NCBI GenBank assembly: GCA_012515195.1
Contig: JAAYYW010000028.1
Location: 1 to 43,724 of the forward strand
Direction of reading: 5' to 3'
From: Leptolinea sp.
GTDB taxonomy: Bacteria > Chloroflexota > Anaerolineae > Anaerolineales > Anaerolineaceae
Length of the DNA: 43,724 nt
Shown: positions 1 through 9,892 of the stretch, piece by piece
How positions within the stretch are numbered: position 1 is the first letter of the stretch
Layout of the letters: each line of letters opens with the position of its first letter
Notes under the pieces: generated by a model
The model's database searches: none
What the model saw: the letters and a program-made list of their open reading frames with translations, nothing else
What the model was told of the DNA's origin: nothing
Made by a program: the position numbers and the translations under genes

Positions 1-2499
1 CAGCGTGAGGGAGTGCGGTCAATGGCACTCTCTGCCCATGGTGAATATTATGCTGTTCTGGATTACAGCGATGAAACCAGGGTCTATGAAGCAGAAACCG
101 GCAAGGAGGTAATGCGGAATAATGGTCAGTCGAACCCTGGCGGTTTGAATAGTATCCATCTTTCGCCGGGGGGTGGAACCCTGCTCATAGACGGATTTGA
201 CTCGAAACCCCGAAAACAGGTGCAGCAGTGGAATGTGACAGACGGATCATACAAGATCGGTCTTCTGGGTTTGATCACAGAAATGACAAACTGGAAATTC
301 TCACCCGATGCCAAACGTATCTTTGGGATCAACACTCGAAGCCTGACATCCACCCCCGCCAATACCCTGAATGCGTGGAATACCAGTAATGGCGCTCTCG
401 TGAAGACCTATGAGAATCTGGGGATTATCACCGATTTTGTCATTTCTCCGGATGGAGCTATTTTGCTTGTTGCTACCAATGACAACCTGATCCATCTACT
501 GGATGTTGAGAGCGGGCAGAGAAAGGGGACCTTTACAGGTCATTCCAACCCGATTGCCGGAATGGACTTTTCTCCTGACGGCCAGGGTGTTATCTCGGCT
601 GGTGTTGACGGTGTGGTTCACCTTTGGGATGTTGTTGATCAGAAAAGCGTTTTCAATTTGAACTATGTCAACTCTTTTCCCAAAGGTATTACAGCTTTTT
701 CTTCTGATGGCCGCTTTGCCGCAATCATTATTCCCGATCGAAAAAAAGAAGTTGTAGTTGAACTGGTTAACAGGGTGGGTGCGGTCACACTTGGGCCTGA
801 AACGAATAATCTCCGCGCGCCAGCAATCTCTCAAGATGGTCGATTTACAGCGGCGGTAGATTCTACCAACCAGATCAAAGTCTGGGAGACCAGCAATGGG
901 AAAAAGCTGCAAAATATTGATGCGAAGACACGCACACCAATAGAAAAAATCTTGTTTTCCCCGGACGGGAAAACTATTGCTTCATTGAATACCGGTCAGG
1001 TTTTCCTGTGGGATGTGACGACTGGAAAGAAGATGAAGGAGTTCGTGGGCAACAAGGATTTCGCCTGGTCTCCTGATGGAAGGACAATCGCATCTGATAG
1101 CAGTGACAACCGCTTGAATCTGACGGATGTGGATAGCGGAAAAAAGATTGCCGCGATCAACGCAGAGGCAATTTCGTCTATTAATTATTCCCGGGATGGG
1201 AGTTTAATCTCGGTTGGTGGGACAGGAATCCAGATGAAATATCGGGGACTGGTTAACCTCATCTTTCAATTGGATACCGGGAGCAAGCTGCGTTTGCCGG
1301 TTGAAATGCCTGAAATACTGGGCACAGTAACAAGTACGGCTTATTCCCCAAAAATAGACCTGCTTGCCGGATGCGATTCTCAGGGGAATATCTACTTATG
1401 GAACCTATTGGATGGGACACAAGTGGCATTTTTTGAAGAAATCGCGGCTTTTCCGGGAAGTGTGGCTTTCAATTCTGATGGCTCTGAGCTGTTTATCGGC
1501 AGTGGGGATGGGTCGATTGGTGTAATATCTACGGTCAATAGCAATAAAACTGCGCCGGAGGTGCAATCCGCTGGAGCTACTGGAAGCGACCAACTACCGG
1601 TTTTGTCGGCACAACCTTATGTTCATACCAAAGGAGCGGTTTCACTAAACCTGCCCGTTGGTTGGAATCTTGAGGAAAAAGAGCAGACAACCATTTACTC
1701 ATCCGATCCAGCTGGAAGGGGAAACATAATCTTTTCCGCTGTGAATACCATTGAACCACTGACAGATGAAGGTTTTTTGAATTTTATTGACAGTCAGGAA
1801 ATGGACCTATCAGAAAAAGCGGTGGGTTACAGGGAAATCGATCGTAGTATAGATCCATCCCGGGGATTTGGTACTGTGGTTAAGATCGTCAGTATTGAAG
1901 GCATTGATTATCAATTTGAGACGGCCTATACCCGTAACGACGCGGTGGTCTATCAGGTTAATTTTTTAACGCAGGTTCCCTATGTCGAGTTATTTCTGCC
2001 ACTTTATCAGGGTGTGTACGCAAGCCTTCAGGTGGATACGGCATTTATCAAAACTCAGATTCCATACGATGATTTGAACACCCAAAATGGTCCGGATGGA
2101 AAATTCTCTTTTGTGGCTCCCACCGGATGGAAAAAAGCATTCCTTTCCATAACCAATGAAACTGATTTACTTTACGCAGCACCAGATGGACGCGCGGGGA
2201 TGCAGGTGATATCTGCTGCATGGAATGCCAATGATCTGACCGGGGACACCGAGATTTTCGGAGCGGTCCAGACCGAACTGGAACTTCGTGAAGGCTATGC
2301 GATTATCGTCACACGTGAGAAGAAATATGATGGTTGGTTGATCACCTATGCCATTCCAGAACGAGACTTGGTGGGAATGATCCTGGGAAAGCGTGTTGGA
2401 AACACGCTTCAAATGGTAAATGTGGAATATGAAACATCACAAACGGATTTATATCGACCGCTGGCTGAAAAGATACTGCAGGGATTTGTTGTCAAATGA
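1..2499 (+). CDS. WD40-repeat protein with C-terminal PsbP-like domains, 5' end outside window
   Basis: The reading frame is open back to base 1, so the true N-terminus lies upstream. The GTG at 13 is only the first start-like codon inside the window. The first ~520 residues are a beta-propeller of WD40-type blades, seen as repeated strands such as VHLWDVVD, IKVWETSN, VFLWDVTT and IYLWNLLD, each preceded by an FSPDG-like turn. From about residue 545 there are two tandem domains opening with SLNLPVGWNL and FSFVAPTGWKK, resembling PsbP/DUF1795-type folds often found on bacterial lipoproteins. The N-terminal signal cannot be judged. It is followed by a terminator and then by a lipoprotein gene in the same direction. 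A surface or periplasm-equivalent scaffold role is likely from architecture alone. No catalytic motif is seen. Confidence 0.85.
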   Translation, partial: QREGVRSMALSAHGEYYAVLDYSDETRVYEAETGKEVMRNNGQSNPGGLNSIHLSPGGGTLLIDGFDSKPRKQVQQWNVTDGSYKIGLLGLITEMTNWKFSPDAKRIFGINTRSLTSTPANTLNAWNTSNGALVKTYENLGIITDFVISPDGAILLVATNDNLIHLLDVESGQRKGTFTGHSNPIAGMDFSPDGQGVISAGVDGVVHLWDVVDQKSVFNLNYVNSFPKGITAFSSDGRFAAIIIPDRKKEVVVELVNRVGAVTLGPETNNLRAPAISQDGRFTAAVDSTNQIKVWETSNGKKLQNIDAKTRTPIEKILFSPDGKTIASLNTGQVFLWDVTTGKKMKEFVGNKDFAWSPDGRTIASDSSDNRLNLTDVDSGKKIAAINAEAISSINYSRDGSLISVGGTGIQMKYRGLVNLIFQLDTGSKLRLPVEMPEILGTVTSTAYSPKIDLLAGCDSQGNIYLWNLLDGTQVAFFEEIAAFPGSVAFNSDGSELFIGSGDGSIGVISTVNSNKTAPEVQSAGATGSDQLPVLSAQPYVHTKGAVSLNLPVGWNLEEKEQTTIYSSDPAGRGNIIFSAVNTIEPLTDEGFLNFIDSQEMDLSEKAVGYREIDRSIDPSRGFGTVVKIVSIEGIDYQFETAYTRNDAVVYQVNFLTQVPYVELFLPLYQGVYASLQVDTAFIKTQIPYDDLNTQNGPDGKFSFVAPTGWKKAFLSITNETDLLYAAPDGRAGMQVISAAWNANDLTGDTEIFGAVQTELELREGYAIIVTREKKYDGWLITYAIPERDLVGMILGKRVGNTLQMVNVEYETSQTDLYRPLAEKILQGFVVK

Positions 2500-2516
2500 T
2501 CATGCCGCAGGCATGA

Positions 2517-2562
2517 ATACGCCGCAAGTTGGAAGATACACCTTCCGGCTTGCGGTATTTTT
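2517..2562 (+). terminator. Intrinsic terminator after the WD40 gene
   Basis: A long GC-rich hairpin has arms ATACgCCGCAAG and CTTGCGGTAT, extended inward by GGAAG/CTTCC, and runs into TTTTT. It lies 18 bp after the stop codon of the WD40 gene. Confidence 0.8.
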
Positions 2563-2657
2563 GAGCGGGAACTTGAATTTCCAAATATACTGACACTACA
2601 AAAATTGATATTCTATTTTTTATCTGACCGGTTAATCTTTAATGGGGAGACTATTCA

Positions 2658-5096
2658 ATGAGTAAACGATTGTTTCCAGTTATTCTTTCATTTTGGATCT
2701 CAGCCTGCCAGGTAATTATTCCGCTGGATTCAAGAAGTGCTGCATCAGTCGATGCAGCGCATAACGCGAAACCAGTTTCCATCATGCCCCGGATGCCGTC
2801 CGGAGATTTTGGGGTCACCCCGCTCAAGGAATGGGTGGATATACCGTACAAGCCGCAGGGTGATGAATTACCAGTCAATCTGGAGATGGTCGAGAACCCG
2901 GAAGTGATTGGTGGATTGACGAACAACCAGACAGGTATGCTCGTGCAAAATGGATTTACGGTAATCTACTCTTCAGAAGAACAATTTGCCGACATTCGTG
3001 ATCAGGTCGCAGATTACTACGGACAACCCTATTATTTAACAACCGATGCCGCTTTTCACGCGCTGCTTATCAATTTTGACGCGCTTCTGAAACAACTGGA
3101 AAGAACCGTTCTCCGAGAAGAAGCGATAACCATCGTATCTGCCGTCCTGAATTCCGTTTCAAAAGAAGCGGAGACTGTGCAGGATGATCACCTCAGAAGA
3201 GATTTTCAGCTGGCAGAGGAGTATCTTTCAGTCGCCCGGATATTGTTTGCTGAAGATCCGTCCATGACCGCAGCAATGCGAAAACGGATCCAACCTCAGG
3301 TGGAACAGGTGATGACGGCTTCCGGTCGCGCGAAATCAGTGCTAATCAGCGGTTTTGAAGATGATTACGGCGCTTATACGCCCGTTGGCCATTATGCCGG
3401 TGATCCCGACCTGGAAGCGTACTTCAGGGGAATGACATGGCTTGGACGGGTGGCGCTTAAGTTCCGCGATGTGGAAAATGAAGATTTTTTCCCTTCGCGG
3501 GTTCCATTGGTGATCAGTCGGGTTTTACGCGACAACGCTGTAATTTGGGAGCGGTACCTAAAAATGATGGAAACCCTGGAATTTGTGGCGGGTCCCACGG
3601 ATGATGCCGGGCCACCAGAAGTGCTTGCTCTCATGGATGAGGTGTACGGGCGAAACCCGTCATGGGATGAATTGTCCGATGATCGCCTGTGGCAGGAATT
3701 TCTTTCCCGGGCAAATGAGTTGCCGCGGCCGCAGATCAACTCAACTTTCGCGAATTCCACTATGGCGCTGAATGCAGAACGCAGTTGGCGGATGATGGGA
3801 CAGCGTTTCACATTGGATGGTCTTATGTTCCAGAACCTGGTTTTTGACAAGGTGGGATCACAGAACAATAAACGGGAAGTTCCATCTGGATTGGATGTGA
3901 TGGCTGTTCTGGGTTCGACTGCTGCGTTGGAAGCTCAGAAGGAAGCTGGAGAAGATCAATATGATAACTATCTGAAACAGGTGGAAAGATTATCCGGTTA
4001 TGTAAGGACACAACGACCACCTCAATGGCTTGATACGTTTTATTCCGGCTGGTTGTACGCATTCATACCGCAGGTACAGCCAAAAGGTGAAAGCTACCCG
4101 CCGCTGATGCGGACTTTCGCCTGGCAGAACCGTGAAACAAATTCCGCGTTGGGAAGTTGGGCTGAACTGAAACATGACACTGCCCTGTATACGAAAATGC
4201 CCGAATTTATGGGTGGTGGAGGACCGCCGGTTTCACCACCGCCGCCGGGATATGTTGAGCCCAATCCCAACGTTTTCTACAGGTTGGCTTACGTCTCTAT
4301 GGCATTGAAGGAAGGATTGGAAAGCCGGGGATATTGTTCTGGTAATGAAGAACGTCCAGGCGCCGGCAGTGAGCTTTCATTCATGGATCTTTGGCGGGGT
4401 ATGGGTTCGTTGGGTGATCAGTTCACTCGTTTGGGAGATATTGCTGTAAAGGAATTGCGGGGTGAAGAGCTGACAGAAGAGGACCGTTACAGGATTATCG
4501 CGCCCCTGGGGAAATTGGAAGATCATGTTGCATTTGCCAAACGGACGGGTCAGGGATTGGAATTACCCCCGGTTCCCGTGGTAGCTGCCGTCTCTGGAGC
4601 CCAGAACGAAGTGCTCGAAGCCGGTGTCGGTTATGTGGATAGGATTTTTGTGGCTGTTCCCGTCAATGGGAAAATGTACATCGCGCAGGGTGGAGTTTTC
4701 TCGTATTATGAGTTCGCACAGCCTCGATCCAACCGATTAACTGACGAGGAGTGGCAAAAGAATCTCAAAAATGGCGCCTACAAGCTGTTGCCCTACACAA
4801 GTAACTACATGGAACCCGGTGGAAAGCCGGTCGATGAACTTGCTTTCCGGATCGGCGATCTATATATCATTACCAGTGAAGGGGGATCTCCGCCATTGAA
4901 TTTACGGGTTGATCCCTCGAAAAATGCTGCAGTACTCGGTACGCTGAAAACAGACACATACCTTGAAATCATAGATGGTCCGAAACAGGCTGATGAACTC
5001 ACATGGTGGAAGATTGAAGTGTATTTTTCGTCCCAGGAGGAAGAAGGTTGGGTGGCAGAAAACCCGGACTGGTATGCCAGGGCGCATGGACAATAA
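2658..5096 (+). CDS. DUF3160-family lipoprotein with C-terminal SH3b domain
   Basis: 812 residues. The N-terminus is a short hydrophobic signal ending in a lipobox-like WISAC (Cys about residue 17), so a lipid-anchored exported protein is expected. The body matches the DUF3160 family: a region around residues 95-150 containing FTVIYSS, YYGQPYYLTTDAAFHALL and a long helical domain. Residues ~730-805 form an SH3b-like module (PLNLRVDPSKNAAVLGTL ... GWVAENPDWYAR), usually a cell-wall or peptide-binding domain. The start ATG follows GGGGAG at 2644-2649. DUF3160 has no established activity to my knowledge, and I assign no reaction. It stands alone between a terminator upstream and a 177-bp gap downstream. 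Confidence 0.85.
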   Translation: MSKRLFPVILSFWISACQVIIPLDSRSAASVDAAHNAKPVSIMPRMPSGDFGVTPLKEWVDIPYKPQGDELPVNLEMVENPEVIGGLTNNQTGMLVQNGFTVIYSSEEQFADIRDQVADYYGQPYYLTTDAAFHALLINFDALLKQLERTVLREEAITIVSAVLNSVSKEAETVQDDHLRRDFQLAEEYLSVARILFAEDPSMTAAMRKRIQPQVEQVMTASGRAKSVLISGFEDDYGAYTPVGHYAGDPDLEAYFRGMTWLGRVALKFRDVENEDFFPSRVPLVISRVLRDNAVIWERYLKMMETLEFVAGPTDDAGPPEVLALMDEVYGRNPSWDELSDDRLWQEFLSRANELPRPQINSTFANSTMALNAERSWRMMGQRFTLDGLMFQNLVFDKVGSQNNKREVPSGLDVMAVLGSTAALEAQKEAGEDQYDNYLKQVERLSGYVRTQRPPQWLDTFYSGWLYAFIPQVQPKGESYPPLMRTFAWQNRETNSALGSWAELKHDTALYTKMPEFMGGGGPPVSPPPPGYVEPNPNVFYRLAYVSMALKEGLESRGYCSGNEERPGAGSELSFMDLWRGMGSLGDQFTRLGDIAVKELRGEELTEEDRYRIIAPLGKLEDHVAFAKRTGQGLELPPVPVVAAVSGAQNEVLEAGVGYVDRIFVAVPVNGKMYIAQGGVFSYYEFAQPRSNRLTDEEWQKNLKNGAYKLLPYTSNYMEPGGKPVDELAFRIGDLYIITSEGGSPPLNLRVDPSKNAAVLGTLKTDTYLEIIDGPKQADELTWWKIEVYFSSQEEEGWVAENPDWYARAHGQ

Positions 5097-5273
5097 CATC
5101 TTCTTCCGATGGTAAACATAATCTTGTTTTTCCTATAAAATAATTCTGGATTAAAAAATCTCCCAGAGTTTATAAATTCCCCGGACGGCATAAATTTCCT
5201 TATCGATTTGTCATAACCTGGCTGCCATGGAAATTCACCCGATCCACTCAGTGTTTCATAAGGGGATATTGGC

Positions 5274-6194
5274 ATGCGAGATGTCGGCGATATCTATGTA
5301 TCTGGAATAAAGCGACGTTTTTACATTGGCTGTCTAACAGCAATAATTGGACTGCCATGTCTGGGTGGATTTTTCTGGTTCCTTTTAAATTCTCAGGGTT
5401 TTGAAATGGAAGGGATGGATGCTTTATCTCCGACATCCATCACGATTGCAGCGGTTATTCTTTCCATTTTGATCGGTGTTGCCATCCCGGCTGTGTTAAG
5501 TGTTTTTCTCATTAAGCGGCGGGCAGACCAGTTTGATGCGATATTCCTCCCTCTTGGATTCACGGGTAGTATGTATCTATTGAATGGGCGGCAGTACCAT
5601 CGTGTGGATGGCAACACACAAATTTCAATCTACATTTTCCGGGGGCCGACAGTAGAGGTCAGAGTGACGGCCCCTGTAAATGCCGAGTTCCGTGTATTGC
5701 AGGAGAAGTCTCTTCCAGCAGCGATTGGAAGCAGCCTGAAGAGTCACGGGATTCGGTCGACGGAACCCGAATTGGATTCATTTGTCTTTTATCCAGCCGA
5801 TTCTGGCTGGCTGCCTCATTTCATTCAGAACCAGAATGTGGCCAGGGCGATTAACCTGTTGATGAGCGGGGGGGCGGAATGGGCGATATTTAGACGTCTT
5901 GAACTGCAACCTGGCGAGCTTTCTCTTCACCTTAACCGCAGCCGGGAATGGAAATCGTTCCCTATTTCTCCATCAGAGGTGGTTACATGGATTCGGCAGA
6001 TGACCGTTCTGTCCGATGAATTACAGGCTGAAGGTTTGCCGAAAGCAGACTTGACAGTTGCTTCAGATCGGTTAAAGACAAAACAGGGATTAAATGTGTT
6101 CGTAATGGTTGTCATTCTTTCAATTCTGGTGGCTTTACCGCTCTGTGTGATAGTGGCATTCGCAATCTCAACAAGGATGGTGGGAAATGGATGA
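5274..6194 (+). CDS. Membrane protein of unknown function, three predicted TM segments
   Basis: 306 residues. Two hydrophobic segments lie near the N-terminus (about residues 16-40 and 56-82) and one at the C-terminus (about 275-300). The ~190-residue middle part is predicted soluble (GFTGSMYLLNGRQYHRVDGN ...). No catalytic motif or named family is recognised. The last codons overlap the next gene by 8 bp, which indicates a transcriptional and probably translational unit. The downstream protein also has an N-terminal TM helix and a soluble domain, so the two may work together at the membrane; that is inference only. Confidence 0.75.
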   Translation: MRDVGDIYVSGIKRRFYIGCLTAIIGLPCLGGFFWFLLNSQGFEMEGMDALSPTSITIAAVILSILIGVAIPAVLSVFLIKRRADQFDAIFLPLGFTGSMYLLNGRQYHRVDGNTQISIYIFRGPTVEVRVTAPVNAEFRVLQEKSLPAAIGSSLKSHGIRSTEPELDSFVFYPADSGWLPHFIQNQNVARAINLLMSGGAEWAIFRRLELQPGELSLHLNRSREWKSFPISPSEVVTWIRQMTVLSDELQAEGLPKADLTVASDRLKTKQGLNVFVMVVILSILVALPLCVIVAFAISTRMVGNG

Positions 6195-6819
6195 TCTGAC
6201 TTCAAGTTTTATTGTTATTGGAGTAACCGCTTTGGTGGTAGCTGCCATATTTTTCTTTTCGCATCGCTCGAAAGAAAGAAATCAAAAAGCCATACAAGAC
6301 ATGGCAGTCCGGCATGGCTGGGAATATACAGTTATACGCGAACGACTGGCCTGGGGTAGCCAGCTTTCCGGTAAGAACTGGGATCTTGTCGCGCGTTCTG
6401 AACATATCGGGCAACCCAGTGACTCTGGATCGGCAAATATTCAGAGTGATACCACATGGAAAGCTGCATGGAACAATCCACCGGGGTTTACCATGCTCAT
6501 TGGACCGCGGCTTTCCAACAGTTCAGTCGGATTATTCATCCCGCCCGAGTATGCCGGTATGAAAGAATTGGAGACAGGCATGTCAGAATTTGCCCAGCGC
6601 TACGTCGTGCTGGGCAAAGGAGAATACGACCTTGATTTCCTGAGGATTTCGACAATCCCCCGGCAATTACTGAATTGGTCAGAAAAAAATAGACCGTTGA
6701 TAAAAATTGACCAGCAATTCCTCGAAATAAAAACCAACAATCATCGGATTGATAAACCAGAGGAATTGGAACAAGTTGTACTGCTGGGTGAAGCCATTCT
6801 TGCTGCGCTCGATCGTTAA
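6187..6819 (+). CDS. Small membrane-anchored protein of unknown function
   Basis: 210 residues with one N-terminal hydrophobic helix (about residues 8-26: FIVIGVTALVVAAIFFFS), followed by basic residues that fit a cytoplasmic-side anchor, then a soluble domain. The soluble part contains GWEYTVIRERLAWGSQLSGKNWDLVARSE-like sequence (short excerpt: WDLVARSEH), which looks like a beta-rich, ligand-free domain. I do not recognise a family. Overlap of 8 bp with the upstream membrane protein gene argues for coupled translation. Confidence 0.72.
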   Translation: MDDLTSSFIVIGVTALVVAAIFFFSHRSKERNQKAIQDMAVRHGWEYTVIRERLAWGSQLSGKNWDLVARSEHIGQPSDSGSANIQSDTTWKAAWNNPPGFTMLIGPRLSNSSVGLFIPPEYAGMKELETGMSEFAQRYVVLGKGEYDLDFLRISTIPRQLLNWSEKNRPLIKIDQQFLEIKTNNHRIDKPEELEQVVLLGEAILAALDR

Positions 6820-6847
6820 ATTACATGGATGGATATAGGAGGAGAAA

Positions 6848-8596
6848 ATGAGACTGTCTCAGAAGCGGTTGTTTGGGGTATTAATTGTTTTACTGATCGT
6901 ATCCATGGCCTGTTCAATGTTTGGTGGTGAAAAAACGGAAACAGAAAGCAACCCTGACAAAGATAGCGAGTATCTGGATGAAGAATATCGCAGTGAAGGT
7001 GGCGGTTTTTCCATCCGAAAGGCAAAGGGTTATGAATTTAACGATGTGATCGGCATCGTCAATATGATTGCCCCGGGGGGAAATGATCAGGTAGGCCCGG
7101 GGATCATGGTGCTCGGAGGATTGACCATCAAAGGTACAACCAACGATGACCTGATGACAAAAGTCGGCGTAGACAGCGGGGAACTGGAGGTTAAGAACCC
7201 GAAAAAGATAAAGATCGCCGGTGTCGATGCGATCTCTGCTGACATCAGCGGCAATTATGAGGGGCAGGATATCAAGGGAAAACTGGCAGTTGCCATGGTC
7301 ACAGATGAGCAGCAGTTCACCATAATGGGTTTTTCCCCTGCGGATAAATGGAAGGACGTGTCACCGGTGTATGATGCCGTATTGGGGTCTGTGTCATTTT
7401 TTGAACCGGATCCAGAGGCTGGTTTGACAATGGAGGAAGATTGGGAAATACTGCCCGAAAAAGGAATTCCTGCCGAGGATTCTGGCGAATCAGAATTGCC
7501 TGTTTCACCGGAATATGAAATTCCCACCGCCCGGCCTGGAGAAATTCGGCAATGGGCGGTGTCCGCCCGGGCCAGTTCGCAATATGGCAATCCTGATTGG
7601 GCAGCCTCACGGGCGACCGGCGCACCGGATGTCTTTGATTGCGGTGATGATACCAACGCATGGGCATCATATTACAGCGATACAGTGGAATGGATCGAAT
7701 TGACCTATGAAACCCCGGTGACGCCGACAGAGATCAACATCTACCAGAGCTACAATCCATCACAGGTAGTGGAGGTGCTAATGACTGCCACTGATGGGTC
7801 AAAGTACATAGCCTGGGAGGGATATCCGGAGGAGGTGGAGAATTGCCCCGACCTGATGGCAATATCTCTCGAATTGACAAAAAAAATTATGGTCAACAAG
7901 GTTCGTATAACCATTGACCAGCGTGTACTGGGCTGGGGCTGGAATGAGATTGACGCTGTGGAATTGGTGGGTACAAACGGTTCGGGTTCAACCTCCTCCT
8001 CATCAGGTGCCGTACAACCAACCGAAAAGGCCAGCTCATCCACTGGAAGTTCCAGCCTGGCGACCGGAAAACCGGCGCCGACCAATTACACTGGTTGGAT
8101 GGCTGGCAAGAATTATCAGGGGTACGCGAATGTGGAGATCGGGGAAACCAAAGAAAGCGAGCTTGACAAACTGATCGGGTTAAAAGGTAAAAAGAGCACG
8201 GAAAATTGGAAACCCCGTCCCGACCACAAAGACACGTACATTTATGAATTTGGCAGCACGATGAAAGTCTACATTGGCGTATTGACAGATGGTGTGGTCT
8301 ATAAAAAATCCATCATGCCCGTTGATGTTTATTCAAAAGATTTCAAGCTGGATACGGTTACAAGGGCAAATTATGAAAAACTTGACGCGGCGTATAAGAA
8401 GGACAAAGTAATCTACTACGCGGATATGGCCAATCTGTTAAAATCACCCGGATTTATTCGCGAATCGTACGAAGCGGACGGTGTTGTTAAAACAATGTAT
8501 CAATGGTACGCGCCGAACGGTGACAAGATGAGCGGATTTTTCCTGGATGGCGCCCTGACTGGAATGGCGGGATTGGTTTTCATTCCAGCCGAATGA
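6848..8596 (+). CDS. Lipoprotein with Pappalysin/discoidin-like scaffold domain
   Basis: 582 residues. The N-terminal signal ends in a lipobox-like VSMAC (Cys about residue 22), followed by an acidic linker. Residues ~30-185 form one domain (GGGFSIRKAKGYEFNDVIG...). Residues ~230-375 match the pappalysin-1-like/discoidin-type scaffold seen in secreted bacterial proteins (WAVSARASSQYGNPDWAASR, ATGAPD, AWASYYSDTVEWIEL, VRITIDQ, GWNEIDAVELVG). A Ser/Gly/Thr linker follows (~378-405), then a C-terminal domain of about 170 residues with no family I know. The start ATG follows AGGAGGAG at 6837-6844. The scaffold domain suggests adhesion or carbohydrate contact outside the cell; no enzyme motif is visible. 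Confidence 0.8.
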   Translation: MRLSQKRLFGVLIVLLIVSMACSMFGGEKTETESNPDKDSEYLDEEYRSEGGGFSIRKAKGYEFNDVIGIVNMIAPGGNDQVGPGIMVLGGLTIKGTTNDDLMTKVGVDSGELEVKNPKKIKIAGVDAISADISGNYEGQDIKGKLAVAMVTDEQQFTIMGFSPADKWKDVSPVYDAVLGSVSFFEPDPEAGLTMEEDWEILPEKGIPAEDSGESELPVSPEYEIPTARPGEIRQWAVSARASSQYGNPDWAASRATGAPDVFDCGDDTNAWASYYSDTVEWIELTYETPVTPTEINIYQSYNPSQVVEVLMTATDGSKYIAWEGYPEEVENCPDLMAISLELTKKIMVNKVRITIDQRVLGWGWNEIDAVELVGTNGSGSTSSSSGAVQPTEKASSSTGSSSLATGKPAPTNYTGWMAGKNYQGYANVEIGETKESELDKLIGLKGKKSTENWKPRPDHKDTYIYEFGSTMKVYIGVLTDGVVYKKSIMPVDVYSKDFKLDTVTRANYEKLDAAYKKDKVIYYADMANLLKSPGFIRESYEADGVVKTMYQWYAPNGDKMSGFFLDGALTGMAGLVFIPAE

Positions 8597-8660
8597 TAAA
8601 AAATAGCCTGGGTAATCGGAAAATCCTATTGATTATGTGAATTGTACTGATGAAGTAAAA

Positions 8661-8698
8661 AGGCCGTCGTCATTTTTGAGACGGCGGTCTTTTTTTTG
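8661..8698 (+). terminator. Intrinsic terminator between convergent genes
   Basis: An 11-bp stem with three G-T wobbles (AGGCCGTCGTC / GACGGCGGTCT) ends in eight T residues. It lies between the scaffold lipoprotein gene and the convergent alcohol dehydrogenase gene, and the T-run orientation serves the plus-strand transcript. Confidence 0.85.
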
Positions 8699-8710
8699 AA
8701 GCATTATTAA

Positions 8711-9751
8711 TTAAAAACGGTCGATAATCTTAACGCCTGCCCCTTCAAAACTGTCCATATCAGCTAAAGCGATCGCGGATTCTTCCAGGGTTATGGTCTT
8801 TCCGATCATTTTGGATGGATCCACTTTCCCGGCCATAATGAATTCAAACAACTGTGGATACTTATACGCCTGGATACCATGGCTGCCATAAATTTCCAGT
8901 TCGCGGGCAACAACCTTGTCCAGGGGGATGGGAGAATTGTTCATCCCGCCCAGCATAAGGCCAACCTGTATATGTTTTCCCCGTTTACGCAGGTTTGCGA
9001 CAGAATTGAAACAGGTTGTCGGGTTTCCAAGGGCATCCAGGGAGACATGAGCTCCACCATTAGTTATGTCCATTACGGCTTCCACTACATTCGGGGTGGT
9101 CTTTGCGTTTAGTAAGGCTTTTGCACCGACAGAACGGGCTAGCTCCAATTTGTTATCGGCAATATCTATGGCCACTACATTCGCGCCGGCTGCGCTTGCG
9201 ATCATGATGGCAGAAAGACCAACACCTCCACAGCCATGAACAGCCACCCATTGTCCTGCCATGACCTTTCCCTGGTCTATCACCGCACGGAAGGATGTGA
9301 CAAAGCGGCAGCCCAGACTGGCTGCTGTAACATAGTCCATGGAATCGGGCAAACGCACGACATTGATGTCCGCCCGGTCAATGGCCACATATTGCGCAAA
9401 GGAACCCCAGTGAGTGAAACCAGGCTGGAATTGGTGGTCGCACACTTGATGGTTACCGGAGAGGCATTGCGGGCAGGATCCGCAGGCGCAAACAAAAGGC
9501 AGGGTGACCCTGTCTCCGGGCTTCCATTTATGGACATTCTTGCCGACTTCGATAATATCTCCAGCCATTTCATGACCTGGAACATGAGGGAGAACAACAT
9601 CGGTATCGTGTCCCATCCAGGCATGCCAATCGCTGCGGCAAAGCCCATTAGCCCTGACTTTGATCACCACCCCGTTATCGGTAGGCTTCGGATCGGGTAC
9701 GTTCTGTACCGACATAGGTTTGCCAAATTCTTCAATGACAACAGCTTTCAT
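8711..9751 (-). CDS. Zinc-dependent alcohol dehydrogenase (medium-chain)
   Basis: 346 residues from the ATG at 9751, chosen because GGGAGA sits 8 bases upstream; a TTG five codons earlier is less likely. It is a medium-chain dehydrogenase/reductase that oxidises an alcohol with NAD(P)+ in the cytoplasm. Catalytic zinc ligands are visible in [11 protein letters not shown] and PGHEMAG. The structural zinc loop is [17 protein letters not shown] (about residues 88-104). The dinucleotide fold carries [13 protein letters not shown], and the acidic [11 protein letters not shown] end of the second strand suggests NAD preference. Sequence features fit the 'zinc-dependent alcohol dehydrogenase family' with broad substrates, so substrate is not assigned. 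It is divergent from a HAD phosphatase gene. Confidence 0.92.
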   Translation of the reverse strand: MKAVVIEEFGKPMSVQNVPDPKPTDNGVVIKVRANGLCRSDWHAWMGHDTDVVLPHVPGHEMAGDIIEVGKNVHKWKPGDRVTLPFVCACGSCPQCLSGNHQVCDHQFQPGFTHWGSFAQYVAIDRADINVVRLPDSMDYVTAASLGCRFVTSFRAVIDQGKVMAGQWVAVHGCGGVGLSAIMIASAAGANVVAIDIADNKLELARSVGAKALLNAKTTPNVVEAVMDITNGGAHVSLDALGNPTTCFNSVANLRKRGKHIQVGLMLGGMNNSPIPLDKVVARELEIYGSHGIQAYKYPQLFEFIMAGKVDPSKMIGKTITLEESAIALADMDSFEGAGVKIIDRF

Positions 9752-9799
9752 CGTTTTTTCTCCCAAAGACTTAACAATTTCATAAAATGCGCTTAAGCT

Positions 9800-9859
9800 T
9801 TGCGTAACATGTATCGATTACAATATAAATTATAGGTGAGTTTATTGTATTGCAATAAA
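9800..9859. promoter_or_regulatory. Divergent promoter region with inverted repeat, adh/HAD
   Basis: On the plus strand TTGCGT (9800-9805) and TATAAA (9824-9829) are 18 bp apart and could serve the HAD gene. On the minus strand TATAAT lies at 9834-9829 and could serve the dehydrogenase, with TTGCAA at 9855-9850, 15 bp away. An inverted repeat TTTATTG-N5-CAATAAA (9841-9859) overlaps this minus-strand -35, a position suited to a repressor site. No experimental support. Confidence 0.4.
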
Positions 9860-9892
9860 ACGAAATTTGAAAAGTATTCAGGAATTTGTACG

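Noticed and set aside
9236..9796. 186-codon plus-strand frame inside the alcohol dehydrogenase gene
   Set aside because: It is antisense to a strongly supported gene with intact zinc motifs and shows no domain or promoter of its own.
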